A stretch of 64,000 nt of DNA from Cordylochernes scorpioides (taxonomy: Eukaryota; Arthropoda; Arachnida; Pseudoscorpiones; Chernetidae). A program made the translations under genes and the position numbers. Below, piece after piece: positions 1-11,885 of this stretch. The stretch covers positions 98,112,592 to 98,176,591 of the forward strand of contig CP092870.1 in NCBI GenBank assembly GCA_030710605.1, in the 5' to 3' direction. Positions within the stretch are counted from its first letter, which is position 1; every line of letters starts with the position of its first letter. The notes beneath the pieces were generated by a model that had not been told where the DNA came from, did not search any database, and saw only the letters and a list, made by a program, of their open reading frames with translations.

Positions 1-328
1 CCTGAAGTCAGTATCGGTATAAAAACTAAACAGCCCAATACAATATAACAGTGGTTTGGTAGATTAAACTAGCGCTTGGAGGGTTCACCACTGATGAGCC
101 AGGCCCTCCAATTAATTTATCCTTGTATTTAGAGGGCAGTAGAAAATGGTTTGAATTCAAAAAGAATCTTACGCGTCAAAAATACAAGTAGTTTATAGTT
201 TAAATTTTTTATAACAGATGGCGTGGTAGTGCATCATGTTAATACCTTGTAGCTTTATTAAGGTGGAACTTAGTGACAAGACTTAGTGATAAACGTTTTC
301 CCCTGATTTATATTATTATAAAATTAAT
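1..328. other. No gene seen; anonymous AT-rich DNA
   Basis: No convincing ORF. A short hairpin (GGAGGG at 78-83, CCCTCC at 104-109) encloses ACCACTGATGAGCC; the same short motif sits in the loop of the long hairpin at 49288-49429. Confidence 0.5.
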
Positions 329-697
329 GAAGCTTTCAGGGTTAAGTTTCTTGTTCAACTTTTTCAAGCTTTCGGACTTGTTAGTCCTTCAACAGGAGTA
401 TCACGTTAACAATTTATTAACGTGATACTCATTTTTATAAGTGTTTGCTATATTTTTTTACCTTTTCTCTAAATATGATCGTCCCCCGCCACTTTTATTT
501 TCACTCATATAAATCTGCTCAATGGCAGAAGCAAAAATATATTTTCCTTTTTAGTGAATTTAAATAAATGCTTTTCTAAATATATATATTTTTTCATTTA
601 GTTAGTTTTTAGTCATTAAGTCCTTCAGACTGATAAGTCCGAAAGCTTGAAAATAAAAAAGTTGAACAAGAAACATAACCCTGGAAGCTTCATTTAT
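329..697. repeat. Foldback repeat with about 65-bp inverted arms
   Basis: The arm at about 329-391 (AAGCTTTCAGGGTTAAG onward) is the reverse complement of about 628-697 with a few mismatches. Between the arms lies a perfect 14-bp-stem hairpin (396-409 with 417-430). The part 430-620 matches the right arm of the palindrome at 16652-16950. It looks like a miniature foldback element with no protein product. Confidence 0.65.
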
Positions 698-776
698 TTT
701 ATAACAAGACTAAGTGAGCTAGCTGTCATTCTAGATTCGTCCCTACAACGGGCCAATGTTACTTCAGATGTATTAA

Positions 777-905
777 AATTACAAATATATTTTCACAATG
801 AGTATCTTTTTTATTTTAAAAACGCTAGCTTTCAAGCGTTAATCGCTCTTCAACGGGCTTACTATAATATCGACTTTATCCCACCAGAAATATTTACAAA
901 AAACA
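777..905. repeat. Single arm of the 16385-16627 palindrome family
   Basis: The stretch from ACAAATATATTTTCACAATG to CCACCAGAAATATTTAC matches one arm of the palindrome at 16385-16627. An open frame over 647-931 lies across this repeat and the preceding foldback arm, so it is not taken as a gene. Confidence 0.6.
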
Positions 906-1395
906 AACGCGCGCAGCGTGGATATTTATAACTGAAATTTTTTCTTACTTCAGATGTATCAAAGGCCGAGCTTCACGCGGCTTCTCCACTTCAGCCGTTT
1001 ACAAAGTCAACCTATTTATGACGGGAATATTCTGTGATTTCCTGATTTTGCCAATTCTCACTGGATACAGATCTTCAGGATCTTTTCGGAGTCAACGTGT
1101 GACGGTTTAATAAAACCTTGGAGATACCTGCGACAAACTGTCAAATATCAATCTCACATCTGTTTTAGAGAAAATCGTGTATGTATATAAGTAGGACTAG
1201 GATTCAAATTAATCATTCCACTAAGGAGAGCGAGTCACTGAAACATCTGGTAATAATGGGTTGATGTATTTGTTACAAACCAACTTCCAAACAACAAATT
1301 ATCTTCAAAAAAAGATTAATCTGTAGTTGTTGTTGTTGTGAATAATTTGTTTTGTTTTAAACATAAATATATTTGAGACGATCCATTAAATAAGT
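906..1395. other. No gene seen
   Basis: Anonymous sequence with no ORF supported by composition or motif. Confidence 0.4.
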
Positions 1396-1532
1396 TTATA
1401 TAAAAAAGGACGTACCTGCAGTACAGGCTCTGCAATAAATTGATAAAGAGAGAGCAATCTCTCGAAATATTTTGAGAAAAAAAAATTGTTTTTTTTTTTC
1501 TTTTACAGATCCAGGTACGCCCTTTTTATATA
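1396..1532. repeat. Miniature hairpin element (GTACCTG family)
   Basis: It is bounded by TATATAAAAAAGGACGTACC on the left and GGTACGCCCTTTTTATATA on the right, with a poly-A/poly-T centre. The same termini bound the tighter hairpin at 47744-47834, so this is a diverged member of one family. Confidence 0.6.
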
Positions 1533-1533
1533 C

Positions 1534-1700
1534 GCCAAACGCGTTCGTGGATGGCTTTTCTTGATTTATCAAGAAATTGGGTTGGCCAAATATCAGGGAA
1601 CAGTCTAAATCAATGATTAGTTGTTTTCTGTTCCACCAGATGGCGTTCTGCCTTCTGTAAAGCACATGTGCTCCTGGTCAGGATATGTCTTTTTTATTTT
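1534..1700 (-). repeat. Short interspersed repeat, copy 1
   Basis: The reverse complement of this segment closely matches 18548-18735, sharing CCTGACCAGGAGCACATGTG, GGAACAGAAATCAAC-like text and AAGAAAAGCCATCCAC. One side carries an A/T-rich tail. No coding capacity. It may be a SINE or a MITE. Confidence 0.65.
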
Positions 1701-2213
1701 TGATTTCAACACCTGATCTTTTTATCTTTTATTTTTTTCTTTCATTTTTTCCATATATATATTGTCTATTTTTATTCAACAACTAGATAACCCAGGTAAC
1801 TCCTGGAGCGTATCCATAGATCACCCTGGGCTGTCCTGTGGTTTATGTCTTGGTAGCCTTAGTGAACCAGTTCACCAAGTGACCGGTTTGTTTCTTGGTA
1901 GATTTAACATTGTAGTTATGTTGAAAGAGGACAAGAGTGTAGACGTCTTGACATATTCTCTACGGTGATGTATTTGTTGTGTAAACATTTTAATTTATTA
2001 TAAATAACATTTTTACTTCAAATAAAAATACCAAATTGAACGAGTTTTTAAAATGTTTAATAAAGTTGAGAAAAGTGGATCAAGGTGCTAAATTAATGAA
2101 ATATCATGTAACTGAATGTAGCTCACTGCCATCTATCAGAAAAAATACCAAATGACCGTTGATTTGAAATAATAATAATATGTATATATTTTTTTAATAT
2201 AAAAAAGCTTTAA
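1701..2213. other. No gene seen; AT-rich
   Basis: A 68-codon ORF at 1762-1968 shows no recognisable family and is not called. The rest is low-complexity AT-rich sequence. Confidence 0.4.
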
Positions 2214-2276
2214 GTCAGTGGACGAGTGGGTAACACCCTCGATTCCCGACAGTCATGAACCGGTATTGAATCCCGC
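2214..2276 (+). repeat. Degenerate tRNA-derived (SINE-like) sequence
   Basis: GTCAGTGGACGAGTGGGTAA resembles an A-box region, and CCGGTATTGAATCCCGC resembles a decayed B-box (GGTTCGAATCC). The spacing fits a tRNA-Ser/Leu-like head. No acceptor stem closes, so it is a SINE head or tRNA pseudogene. A similar head occurs on the minus strand at 47305-47379. Confidence 0.4.
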
Positions 2277-4292
2277 GTTAAAATTTTGTTTAATATGTGA
2301 ATAACCATCACATATTATTCACTGTTTCAATTATCATGAACTAGGTTGCTCTTGCTGAGCGGTACCTATTAATGTGATTTTGAACCAGGCAAAAAGCTTT
2401 AAATTCATATTCAAACATATCTAGTATTTGGTTTCAGTAAAATTTTCTTAAATGGCCCCCGATTCTTTCAAAAGTCCAACTTCACCAGCGAGTACAAGTA
2501 ACCAAACAGGGCTCTGGTACATTTGTAAGTTATTTAAACAAATGTTCAGCGCCTATCAGTATTATGTATCAATATAAAAATATTTTGTATAAACGCAAAG
2601 TTTTTTAAATCACTATTTATAAGTTAAAAGCTTTCGAGTGTTCCCCTTTATCAAACAACGTACTTGGGGATATCCACCGGTGCACAGAGGAGGCCCTGGA
2701 GTGGATTCGTCACCTCGACATTCCACTCTAGAGAAACTTGCCAACATTGTTGTATTGTGCTGTAAAAAACAATATCATACGCAATATATATATATCAAAC
2801 AACGTGATAAACGCAAAATACCCATATGCCTATATTTTGCATTTTTTAAATTTAACAGCAATATTGTATAGAAACGTAAAGTGCGAACCCTATCAAATCA
2901 GTTTTGTTCCCCGAGGAAGTTTGGCGTGTTGCCATACGACTTATTGGAGAAAACATAAATAAATCTTTCTAACCTGAAATGATCAGATTTCTAATCTATC
3001 TTATCGTTTCTCTAATTTTTTTCTAACATAATGAGTTTGTGGCGACCACACTTTGCTTCAGCGAGCGTGAACTGGGACAAAGCTTCACTACACACACGGG
3101 GCAGTGCAACGGCCTCGGCAACCGTGAGCGACAACCTGACTACGCAAGCGCGAGATCCGAGACACTATGGCCACTCGCGCGGTAAAGGCTTGATCCCAAC
3201 GCGGCCGTTACTTCTTTTTCTCTTTTTATATTTCTGGCTTTAAATAAATTAATTATAATTTTATCAGCGGCCTTTCCACAAGCCACACCAACACATCACG
3301 CAACCACCCCACAAATTTATAACTATTTCTGTTTGAAGATTGTAAATTGACGCAATTATCCCTAGCGGGGGAGAAATAAAATTATCAAGCGCAGAATTGT
3401 TTCCTTTATGAATGAAGGAAATCCTTACAGCGATGGGAATTTTGCTTTATTTTGGAAAATGAACATTCGTGTTTGATAGTTTTATTTCTTAAACAAACTT
3501 AACTTTTTAAATGTCACTTTTATAGATTTTTAAACAGTTTATAGTTTTACTCTATGAACATCTCTCACCCATTTTTCTATCGACCTTTAACCCTTTTTAA
3601 AAACTGAGTCATTTAACAAAAAAAAAAAAATCATTAAGCATAAACTTTTTATCCTAGTTTTATTACGTGTATGGGATTATGTATATAGGAATATGTAAAT
3701 GAGTATGCAAATGAGTAATGGAGTAGAAACAGACTACAATTATGGAATATAGTCACAAATTGTATTTATTGGAGAAGGTTGATTTTTGTTAAAGAGATGT
3801 TCTTCAATAAACAATTGGTTTTGTCTTTTTTGTGACCACTTTCGGACAGATATTAGTTGCATAAGCTAGTGTAAGAATATATTTAAAAAAAATTGTTAAA
3901 TAGTGATTATAAATGTAAAGTAATTGTGTCCAGAAGAAGCTGTAATCAAACCAATCAGGAACTGACAGATATCAAGGAGAACTTCCACTACTGGAAGTGC
4001 ACCACCAATACATCACTAACTATAATTATATAACGCTCAAAATCTATTAAAATTATACATTATAAAATTCAGAAGTCACAAGAAATAAACAAATTTTGAA
4101 GGTTTTTATACATTTATTTTATTATTAAATAAAAAAATTACATATACAAGTACTTTTTGACAAAGTGAAGTTGACATTTATAAAAACTTGGTTTGAAGAA
4201 GTTTACCGCTTCAAGCACTTTTCAATTTTTGTTTTTTAATTTTTTTTAATTGGGGATTGACCTCTTTTCCTCGGTGGTCTCTGAAGTTTCTC
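2277..4292. other. No gene supported in this stretch
   Basis: Mostly AT-rich with short chance ORFs. A GC-richer island at about 3030-3225 carries a 70-codon ORF with no recognisable domain and is probably part of an old repeat. Near 4095-4135 the minus strand has AATAAA-type signals that could serve the gene at 4293-5321. Confidence 0.4.
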
Positions 4293-5321
4293 TTAAACCT
4301 GACTCTGAACTCCTGAAAAATTCTTCAAGTTGCATAATTTCTGGTGATGTTCCAACATGATCTCATACTGGAAAGTCTGCGAACATTCGCACTTCTGTCC
4401 GTCAAAATTCCTTTGTGGATATAATGCCTGCACTTTGAAGGGACCCCTTTCCATATGATTCTTTCTCCAATGGCCCACCATGTAATCAAGGTCAAAAGCC
4501 ACTACATCGCATAACCTGCAAATTCGAGTAAGCTTGTAGACGTACTGGGGTTCTTTTCCTGGCTCGAGGAGAAGGTAATTGCAACACACCGCGGTGTTCT
4601 GGTGTTCCAGGAAGTGGTCTAACAGCGGGGCTTCGTCTGGGAACTTTTCCAGGCAGATGTTGCACATGCGCAACACCTGGTTAGAAACTTCCATTGGTTC
4701 TATGTCTTCTTCCTGTGCCATTCTTACTGGCTCAGAAATCTCAACGGATTCTATCTTCAAATTATTTGAATCATCCACAATTGTCGTGTCCATGGGCTCT
4801 GGACAAAGTGGCTCTTCAGTTGTTTCTCTTGAAGGCTCTGAGAAATCTCTCTTTTCAACCAAATCAGTTTGTTTGGAAACTGTCTGTTCTTCGCCAATCT
4901 TTCTCTTTCGTCCTACTTTCTTCACATTATTGATATTTTTCCAACATTTTCTCTTTTTATTAATTTTACTCGAATTTTTATTCGCGCGTGCTACCAATTG
5001 AGGTTCCAGTAGAGGTTGCACAGAACTTTCACCAATTGAATTCTCTGAAACCGCGGGAGTCTCTTTTTTCTCCACAACTCTCGGCTTCAGAGGTATGTCG
5101 TTCGCCTCATGGGCCAAATACGCGATCTTACTTTCCTCTGAGATTGTTCTGAGAGATTTAAAGCACCTGGGAACTTTCCCTTTGAATAAATGAGATCTTA
5201 TAAGTTCCCCATAAACAGCATAAAACATTTCCAAATTTCTCTGTGAAGTCAGGGAGAATTTGGACACACTGGGCATTATACGTTCTTCTTCGGAAGGATA
5301 CACGATTCTTGGTCTGACCAT
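4293..5321 (-). CDS. Single-exon C2H2-type zinc-finger protein, 342 aa
   Basis: An uninterrupted 342-codon ORF starts at an ATG in a good context (A at -3, G at +4). Residues 220-240 form a C2H2 finger (C220, C223, H236, H240). Residues 268-289 form a second (C268, C271, H284, H289). Residues 311-330 look like a third, atypical C2HC finger. Lysine/arginine clusters around residues 121-142 (KKRKCW, GRKRK) resemble a nuclear localisation signal. An acidic, low-complexity linker spans about 145-212. The N-terminal 75 residues are unfamiliar. AATAAA-type signals lie about 160-200 bases downstream on the minus strand. A nuclear, nucleic-acid-binding role is inferred only from the fingers. The lack of introns means a retrocopy or a domesticated transposon protein is also possible. 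Confidence 0.6.
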   Translation of the reverse strand: MVRPRIVYPSEEERIMPSVSKFSLTSQRNLEMFYAVYGELIRSHLFKGKVPRCFKSLRTISEESKIAYLAHEANDIPLKPRVVEKKETPAVSENSIGESSVQPLLEPQLVARANKNSSKINKKRKCWKNINNVKKVGRKRKIGEEQTVSKQTDLVEKRDFSEPSRETTEEPLCPEPMDTTIVDDSNNLKIESVEISEPVRMAQEEDIEPMEVSNQVLRMCNICLEKFPDEAPLLDHFLEHQNTAVCCNYLLLEPGKEPQYVYKLTRICRLCDVVAFDLDYMVGHWRKNHMERGPFKVQALYPQRNFDGQKCECSQTFQYEIMLEHHQKLCNLKNFSGVQSQV

Positions 5322-5498
5322 TTTGTTTCAAATAAATATAGTGATATTTTCACGAATATTTCTGAATGTTTTAATTCACTCTTATAAAAAGAAATATAGA
5401 GAGACATTAATAAGAAGAAAAAAATAATGAATACAAATAATGATTTTCAAATAATGATAAAAATGTTATAATAATTTGTTAACAAATCTGTTCATATA

Positions 5499-5893
5499 CA
5501 GGGTGATCCAAAAGTCCCGCACAACTTTAAAACTTAATAACTCCGCGAATATTTGCGCTAGAGCAATGCGGTAAACACCATTGTGTTCAGGATGCAATGG
5601 GATTTTTTATGGCAAATAATGAAAAATTCAAAATTGATTTTAGTTACAACTTTATTCGCTAGATGGCGCTCTACCAGAATCAGCTATTCAGCGGCCAAAT
5701 TGTTTGATAAATTGAAAAATATAACTGAACGACACGTATTTTTCCTTTCTGAATACCAGGAAAGAACCCAAATAATATCAAATGATAAATTAATAAAACA
5801 CCATTTCGCCAAAAGTTAGAAGAAATGGTTAACGATTTTTAAATACAATCTGAGATATGTAAAATAGGTATATGCAAATTAAAACATGTGGCC
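5499..5893 (+). repeat. Left long TIR of the mariner-type element
   Basis: It matches the reverse complement of 11886-12279 along nearly its whole length, with scattered substitutions and small indels, ending near AAACATGTGG. Canonical mariner TIRs are about 30 bp, so the length is notable. Confidence 0.8.
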
Positions 5894-6358
5894 AAAAAAA
5901 AAACTAATATTTTAGATGCTGTTTGCTGGAATTCCCTCAGCGATTTAAATTTCGAAAATAATAATTTTCTAATTTTTTAAATTCAACTCTCTCTCAGTAT
6001 CGATTATATTTATTTTAATTCATTTGAAAAATATTTATCTATCTCTGATGATTTATTTTACTCTGGAATGCCGTTGTTGTTTTTGTCGTGTCCAATAAAG
6101 AGCCTCAGATGTCTCCATGCATCTCTATCACAGCAGCAGCAGCATTCTCCACTATCTTGGGTGTGTAAAGCAGCTGCTCTGGGTCTATTTCAATTTTCTG
6201 CAAGGCTGCGGCATGAGAATATGTGGGTAGGTGTTAGTTCCACACCAGGACAGTTGTTGCATTTTCTATAGGTTTTTGTGCCATCTGGATGCATTGTCAT
6301 TCCTTTATAATGTTTTGTTCTAAATCTTGTTATAGTTTTGTCATTTTTCTCTCGGAGA

Positions 6359-6946
6359 TTATTTCACATTTTGATCCTTTCTTATTTTTTGTTTAATTAT
6401 CTTGTATTTTGCAAAAGCATTAGCGTCAAATAATGACATTTGTTCTTTCCTTTGGCTCAACATTATGGCTACCTTTGCAAATTCAACTGCCATTTCATTA
6501 CCCCCTATCCAAACACTGGCAGGAATCCATTGTAGAATGCAGTTATTCTCCAATGATATCAATTGAGTAAGCAACGAGGGAATTTTCTGTGTGATTTTAG
6601 TATTGCCCTTCTGAATTGCTTCTAGATCGGATATGAAGTCGCTGTATATTATAATTCCTTCTGCTTGATGCAGGGATGGTTGGTTAAGGCATACATCAAG
6701 AGCTTTCCAGATAGCTGTCAGTTCACAAGTGAAGATTGACGAAATCTTTCTTGCTCCTTCTTTGATTTTGATGTATGTTCCATCTTGCAGTATTATGTTA
6801 ATTGCAGCCCCTCCATTACTTATGGTAAGGTCTGATGATCCATCTGTATAGGCTGTTAAATAATTTATCTGATCGCATAAACCAATTGTGTCAAGTCCTT
6901 TCTTTTTAAGTATGTTTTTGTTCTCTTTTTTTTTTGCAGGGTTCAT
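6359..6946 (-). pseudogene. LINE RNase H domain fragment
   Basis: A 195-codon open segment contains the RNase H landmarks YTDGSS (first acidic residue), CELTAIWKALD (Glu helix), IYSDFISDLEAI (third acidic residue) and LQWIPASVWIGGNEMAVEFA, a decayed form of the usual WIPGHVGIPGNERAD motif. The histidine expected there is lost. It continues upstream, frameshifted, into the RT segment. It would degrade RNA in an RNA/DNA hybrid during target-primed reverse transcription. Confidence 0.75.
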
Positions 6947-7003
6947 TCAGCTTAAGATTGATGATTACATTTGATTGAAATGGGGTGGAAAATATTGTTA
7001 TTC

Positions 7004-8739
7004 TCAAATTTGAAATTCATTATGTTTCATATTTATGCCCTTTCTAATATTGTTGTCGTACTGAAGTGTTGAATATCTTTTGAGCCTTTCTTTTTGTGTC
7101 CAGTTTAAATAGGTTCTATGGGATATGTGTTCGGTTTCTTTAGTTTTTAAGATATTAGTGAATTTTATTGTTTTTAATTGTCTTCTGATTTCAAGTAGGT
7201 CTAGACCACATTCTCTCTGAATTTTCTCATTGTTGGTATTTGAAACAGAACCAGTGATTAATTTGGCCGCTTTTGCTTGAACACTGTCTAGTCTTCTTTT
7301 TAGTGATGAACCTGAGGGAGCCCAGACAGGTGCTGCATATTCCATTATTGGCCTTATTAAGGTGATATATGTTGTTCTGAGAATTTTGGGTTTTGCTCCC
7401 CAATTTGTTCCACATAGCCTTCTCAGAATGTTTAGGTTTCTGGTAGCTCTATTTGAGGTGCTAATTATGTGTTCTGTAAATCGCAATTCCTCATCAAGTA
7501 TCACACCTAGGTATTTTGGAGATCTAATTTTATCAATTATATGGTTGTTCATGCTTATTTCGGAGTTAAATTCATGCCTTTTTTCCTGTCAGTGAAGGAA
7601 ACCTATAGGTTTGTGTTTATTGGGTTTATGGTCATTTTGAGTTTCATTGCCCACTTCTCCAGTCCTCTCATTGATGTGTTCAGTATTTTTCTGATATTTC
7701 TATACTGCTACTTGTGTGCCATATGGCTATATAATCTGCATAACAGGAAAATTTTGTGTCTTCAGTGAGGTAAGGATGGATGTTGTTAAGGTTGTGTCTT
7801 AATTAGACGTACAAGAGCTCAAACCTGACCATGGCCAACAACAAATGTCCAATTTATATATACATATATTGTCACATAATGAGGCTTTAAATAATACAAA
7901 TAATATTCATATATTTACATACACAACAGTTAATATATAGCGAGAAGAGTAGAGGACTGAGCACAGATCCCTGAGGTACACCAGCCCATGTTCTTCGGTC
8001 CTTGGAAAATGTTCCATTGACCCGAACCTTTATCCTTCTTCCCCTTAAGAAGTCTGCAATCCAGATTAAGGTTTTTCCTCTTACTCCGATGTTGTGCAGC
8101 CTTTCAAATAATTTCTCCCTCTACACTCGATCAAAAGCTGGGGTCATATCCAGGAATACGGCCGTTGTCTTCTTTGGCTGTTTTTCCTGGAAAGATTCTA
8201 TTATTGATTGGCAGTAGAAAAACAGTTGATCAGTTGTACAGTGTCTGGATCTTTAGGCAGTTTGGTAGAAGTTTATTTTATTATTGTTAGTGAGCCAGAC
8301 TATGAGCCTAGAGTGGATAATTCATTCTGTTATTTTACAAAGTATGCTGGTAAGAGCAATTGGCCGATAGTTCTTGCATTCCTTGGCATCTTTGTTTGGT
8401 TCAGTATTGGCACTATAATTGATATCTTTCAATTCTTTAGTAGTTTACCAGTTTGCCATGAAATGTTCAGTATTCGTAAGAGTTGATTTTTAGCTTCGTC
8501 TCCAAAGTGTTTAATCATTTTACCAAAGATTAGAGCATCTCCAGGTGACATCTTGAATTTAACTTTTCTATTGATGAGCTTAGCTCATTCAGTGTGAAGT
8601 CTCTAGAGAAAATATATTGCTGATGGTAATTTCTTGCTTGTTTAACTAACTTGTTTACATTATTTTTTAGAGTCCTGCCTTCATTCATATAGCTGAGTCT
8701 GGAAGTGCTTGAAAGATATTCAGCAATTATGTCAGCCAT
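7004..8739 (-). pseudogene. LINE reverse transcriptase, broken
   Basis: The segment at 7552-7004 holds the RT thumb signature PKYLGVILDEELRFTEHI and the MEYAAPVWAPSG region. About 7995-7935 on the minus strand encodes AGVPQGSVLSPLLFSLYI. About 7750-7715 encodes CYADYIAIW, a mutated catalytic FADD box. Extra sequence of about 120 bases separates these two motifs. The upstream linker lies at 8739-8530. Several frameshifts and stops show it is non-functional. Confidence 0.75.
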
Positions 8740-8756
8740 CTGTTTGTTCGTTATCG

Positions 8757-9802
8757 CTATTCATATCGGTTAAAGTTTTGGAGGATTAGTGTTGGTTTTG
8801 ATTGTTTTATAACACTAATTATATTACAGTGATGGCTTTCCTTTTTTGGATCCATTTTTTTCGCAGAATTCTGCCCAATTTTCACTTGTTTGAATATACA
8901 AATTTCTTGTTCTAATTTGTGACTAATTTCAATGAGTTCCTTTATGATTTCTTCTGTTTTATTTGTTTTAAGAAGTTCATTGATATTGTCTCTCTCTGCA
9001 ATCATTGCCTCGATATTGTGGTCCTTCCAGTAAGGTATTCATAGGTCTTTACGTCTACCTCTTGGTATCGATACTTTTGCAGCTTTGGATATGTTCGAAG
9101 AGAATTTTTCCAATTTTTTGTCAATCGTTCTGTGATTTAATTCTTCGTTGCACGATTATTCAAGCTTTTCTGTGAATTTTTTTCCAGTGTTCTTTTATTC
9201 TGTTGGACATTCTCAATTTTGAATTTTAGGGTTGTTGAAATTGGTCTGTGGTCACTGATTGCACTTTTCAGAATTTTCCATTGTGTTGTGGGTGCGATGT
9301 TGTAATTTATCGCTGTGATGTCTATTGCGGATTATGTGCCTGTGGACTTCTATCCAAGTCCATTTCGTTATTTAACGGTGTAAGGTCGAGGTCGGTTAGC
9401 ATTTCCTCAACCTGCTTACCTTTCTTATCCTGGACAGGTGATCGCCAAGTTGGTCTTTCGGCGTTAAAATCACCAAGTATGATTGCGATATCCGAAGACG
9501 CTTCACTTAATGTCTCTATCAGGCCTGTATTGATGCTAGTATTATCGTGGTGATAAACATTCATGATTGTTATTGCTTTTTTCTGGGAGGTAGATTTCTA
9601 TTGCCTGAGCTTCTGTTGTGCTTTCTGTAGGCTTATTCTGATTATAGGCGATTTCCTTAAATTTGATTTCTAGAGTTTTAATCAAAACGGCAAGTCCTCC
9701 TCCAAATTTTCCCGGTCTGTCCTTTCGCAGTGTTGTATAACCTTTGATATTGAATCTCAGATTAGGATTCAATATAGTCTCCTGAAGACAAGCAATATGC
9801 AC
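8757..9802 (-). pseudogene. LINE endonuclease domain and linker, broken
   Basis: Minus-strand segment 9802-9542 carries the APE-type endonuclease start (ACLQETILNPNLRF and GYTTLRKDRPGKFGGGLAVLI). Segment 9564-9322 carries AIILGDFNAERPTW, the GDFNA catalytic/metal motif. Segment 9005-8757 is a charged linker leading to RT. This nuclease nicks the target in LINE retrotransposition. The reading frame is interrupted between the pieces. Confidence 0.75.
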
Positions 9803-9987
9803 ATTGTTGTCACAGAGAAGACAAGTCAGCTCTTTATTTTCCTCTGGGTACCATTTATATTGAGTTGTAGTAGATTGAATTGTGTCCTCGTAGTAGATTT
9901 CTCATCATGAGCTCGAGCTGCAGCTCCTGACGCGGCGGTTACTCCGGACGCGGTAGCATTACTGGAGATATCAGTTTTGCTCTTCAT

Positions 9988-11290
9988 TTGAAAATGGGTG
10001 CCGTTGCAACGTTAGTCATCTTGGAAACGAACCAGAATTTGGTCAAATATTCCAAGGGTCCAGGGGGGACCGCAAGGAGGTGTGGTCGGACTTCTCCCCT
10101 TCCCCCTGGAATGCCGTCACTACAGGATAAAGCACTCTTGGTGAATTTTTTAAATTGTGATTCAGAATCTGCCACTGAAGAATTACGAGCGTTTCGTTCC
10201 TTTAAAGATATTAGAAGAGGTAAAGGACCAATGCGTTGCTACTCTCTAAGGCGAATGATTGAAAGTTTTGAGGAAACTGGATCTCTGGAAGCAAAACCTC
10301 GGAGTGGAAGACCATCGACATGCAAGTCAGTGGCTGTTATGGTTTTGCAGAATGCTTAAGCTATTGAAACGTTATCCACGTATGGAGAAGTAAGTGCTAG
10401 ACAAGTTTCTCGACAAACGGGGATTTTGTATGGAACAGTTTGGAGAGAACACACATTTAGAATTTTTCTTTAAAAATACCCTAACAAAATTCAGAGTTTT
10501 CGCGAGTTGAAAGTCAGCGATTTTGAGAAGCGTCAAGAATTCACTGCATGGGTTTTCCGGCAAATTGATATTGATGAAAACTGCCTGTCAAATGTTCTAA
10601 GAACAGATGATGCTCACTTTTATCTAAAGGGAGAATTTAACATTCAAAACGGCCTCATTTTGGCAACAGAAAACCCTAGGACTTTTACAGAAATGCCACT
10701 TCATCAGCCCAGAGTTACAGTTTTGGGTGGGTTCACTTCTTCTTTTATTATTGAGCCATTTTTCTTTGAAAAAATCAATGGAAGAACTTTTAAAACCGTT
10801 TTTGTAACCGGTGAACGGTATGTTCAACTTTTGAGAGAAAATGTTATTCCCGCATTGCAGGACAGACAAGTATTAAGTGAAATAACATTCATGCAAAATG
10901 GTGGACCTCCTCATATCTCCTGCGGTGCCAAACAATTGCTGAAGGATACGTTCGGTGAAAATCGTGGGATAAGTCGCCACTTTATATACCAGTGGCCTCC
11001 AATATCACCAGACTTGACGCCTTACAATTTCGGTTATGGGGGTACATTAAGTCGCGTTTTTATCGATGCCGGCCTACCACATTGGCCATGTTGAAGGCTT
11101 CTATCAGATGGCACGTTTTATAAATTTCAAATATTTAATTGTGACCATTCTGTCATCTATCGTCTGCAGGCGGTGTTTGAGAATGAAGGGCGCCACTTTG
11201 AGCAAGGATTGTGACCTAATACAAGAGAGAAGGCAGTTACCTCATGTGTTATATTTTGCAGCTCTTTTTTTTTTTGGGTTATGGGAATAA
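9988..11290 (+). pseudogene. Mariner-type (DDE) transposase relic
   Basis: An N-terminal helix-turn-helix-like segment at about 10100-10359 (RSFKDIRRGKG, SGRPSTCKS) precedes a 195-codon catalytic segment at 10507-11094. Motifs are TDDAHFYL (first Asp present), FMQNGGPPHIS where the family normally has QDGAPPH, and WPPISPDLTPYNF where LDF is usual. The second and third catalytic Asp are thus Asn. Stops fall between the halves and the end is scrambled after 11060. It is the probable source enzyme of the surrounding element and is now dead. Confidence 0.75.
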
Positions 11291-11885
11291 TAAATGCTGT
11301 CCTCACATCTTGACTCTTTTTTTTTTCTGTGAACAGTAATGTTTTTGTTTGTCATATGCCCACATCTTATATTATGTCGTGCAGGCCAAAGTGTTATAAC
11401 TTCTCGAATAATATTGGTATACACAATTTTACCCCTTATGTTTAGTTAATCGCTTTTCGCTCATTAGAAAAAATAGCATAAGGAATATTCTCCGTACCCC
11501 CCAACTTTAGAAAATTTGCGCGAAAAATAATACAAAATGAATTTACTACCACGTGGATACATTTTCAAAATTATGTACAGTATGATAAACAATGATAAAA
11601 TTTGACAAACCCATAGGATATTTGGAATAAAGTAAAAACAAATAGATTTTGTCACCCCCCTCTATATTTCATTATTGGATCATGACAAATATCCAGTTAA
11701 ATAGTCAAGTGTCGCCAATCAGTCAAGAAACTACACATTCCTTATAGAAAGAAATCCTATTAATAGTGTCATCATAATTTTTGGTACTATATTAACATTT
11801 CAAAAATCGTGTATTAATATCAGCAGTGTTTTTCAAACATTCAATCTATTTCACAAAACTCCACCTAAAATATAAATATTTTTTT

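Larger units (their letters stand above)
5900..9980 (-). mobile_element. LINE (EN-RT-RNase H) nested in the mariner-type element
   Basis: On the minus strand the order is endonuclease (about 9802-9150), linker, reverse transcriptase (about 8700-7000), RNase H (6946-6359) and a C-terminal cysteine-rich segment (about 6300-6150, with CNNCPGVELTPTHIFSC). This is the usual layout of I/Jockey-type LINEs that carry RNase H. Multiple stops and frameshifts make it inactive. The 5' end is truncated near 9980, where the transposase sequence begins. Confidence 0.8.

Noticed and set aside
73..118. CTGATGAG motif suggesting a hammerhead ribozyme (also in the loop at 49345-49370)
   Set aside because: No GAAA element and no stem I/III arrangement with a cleavage triplet could be fitted at the required spacing.
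1762..3243. Short ORFs of 68-77 residues
   Set aside because: No motif, poor starts, in or near old repeats.
4579..5001. 140-residue plus-strand ORF
   Set aside because: Antisense shadow of the zinc-finger gene at 4293-5321.
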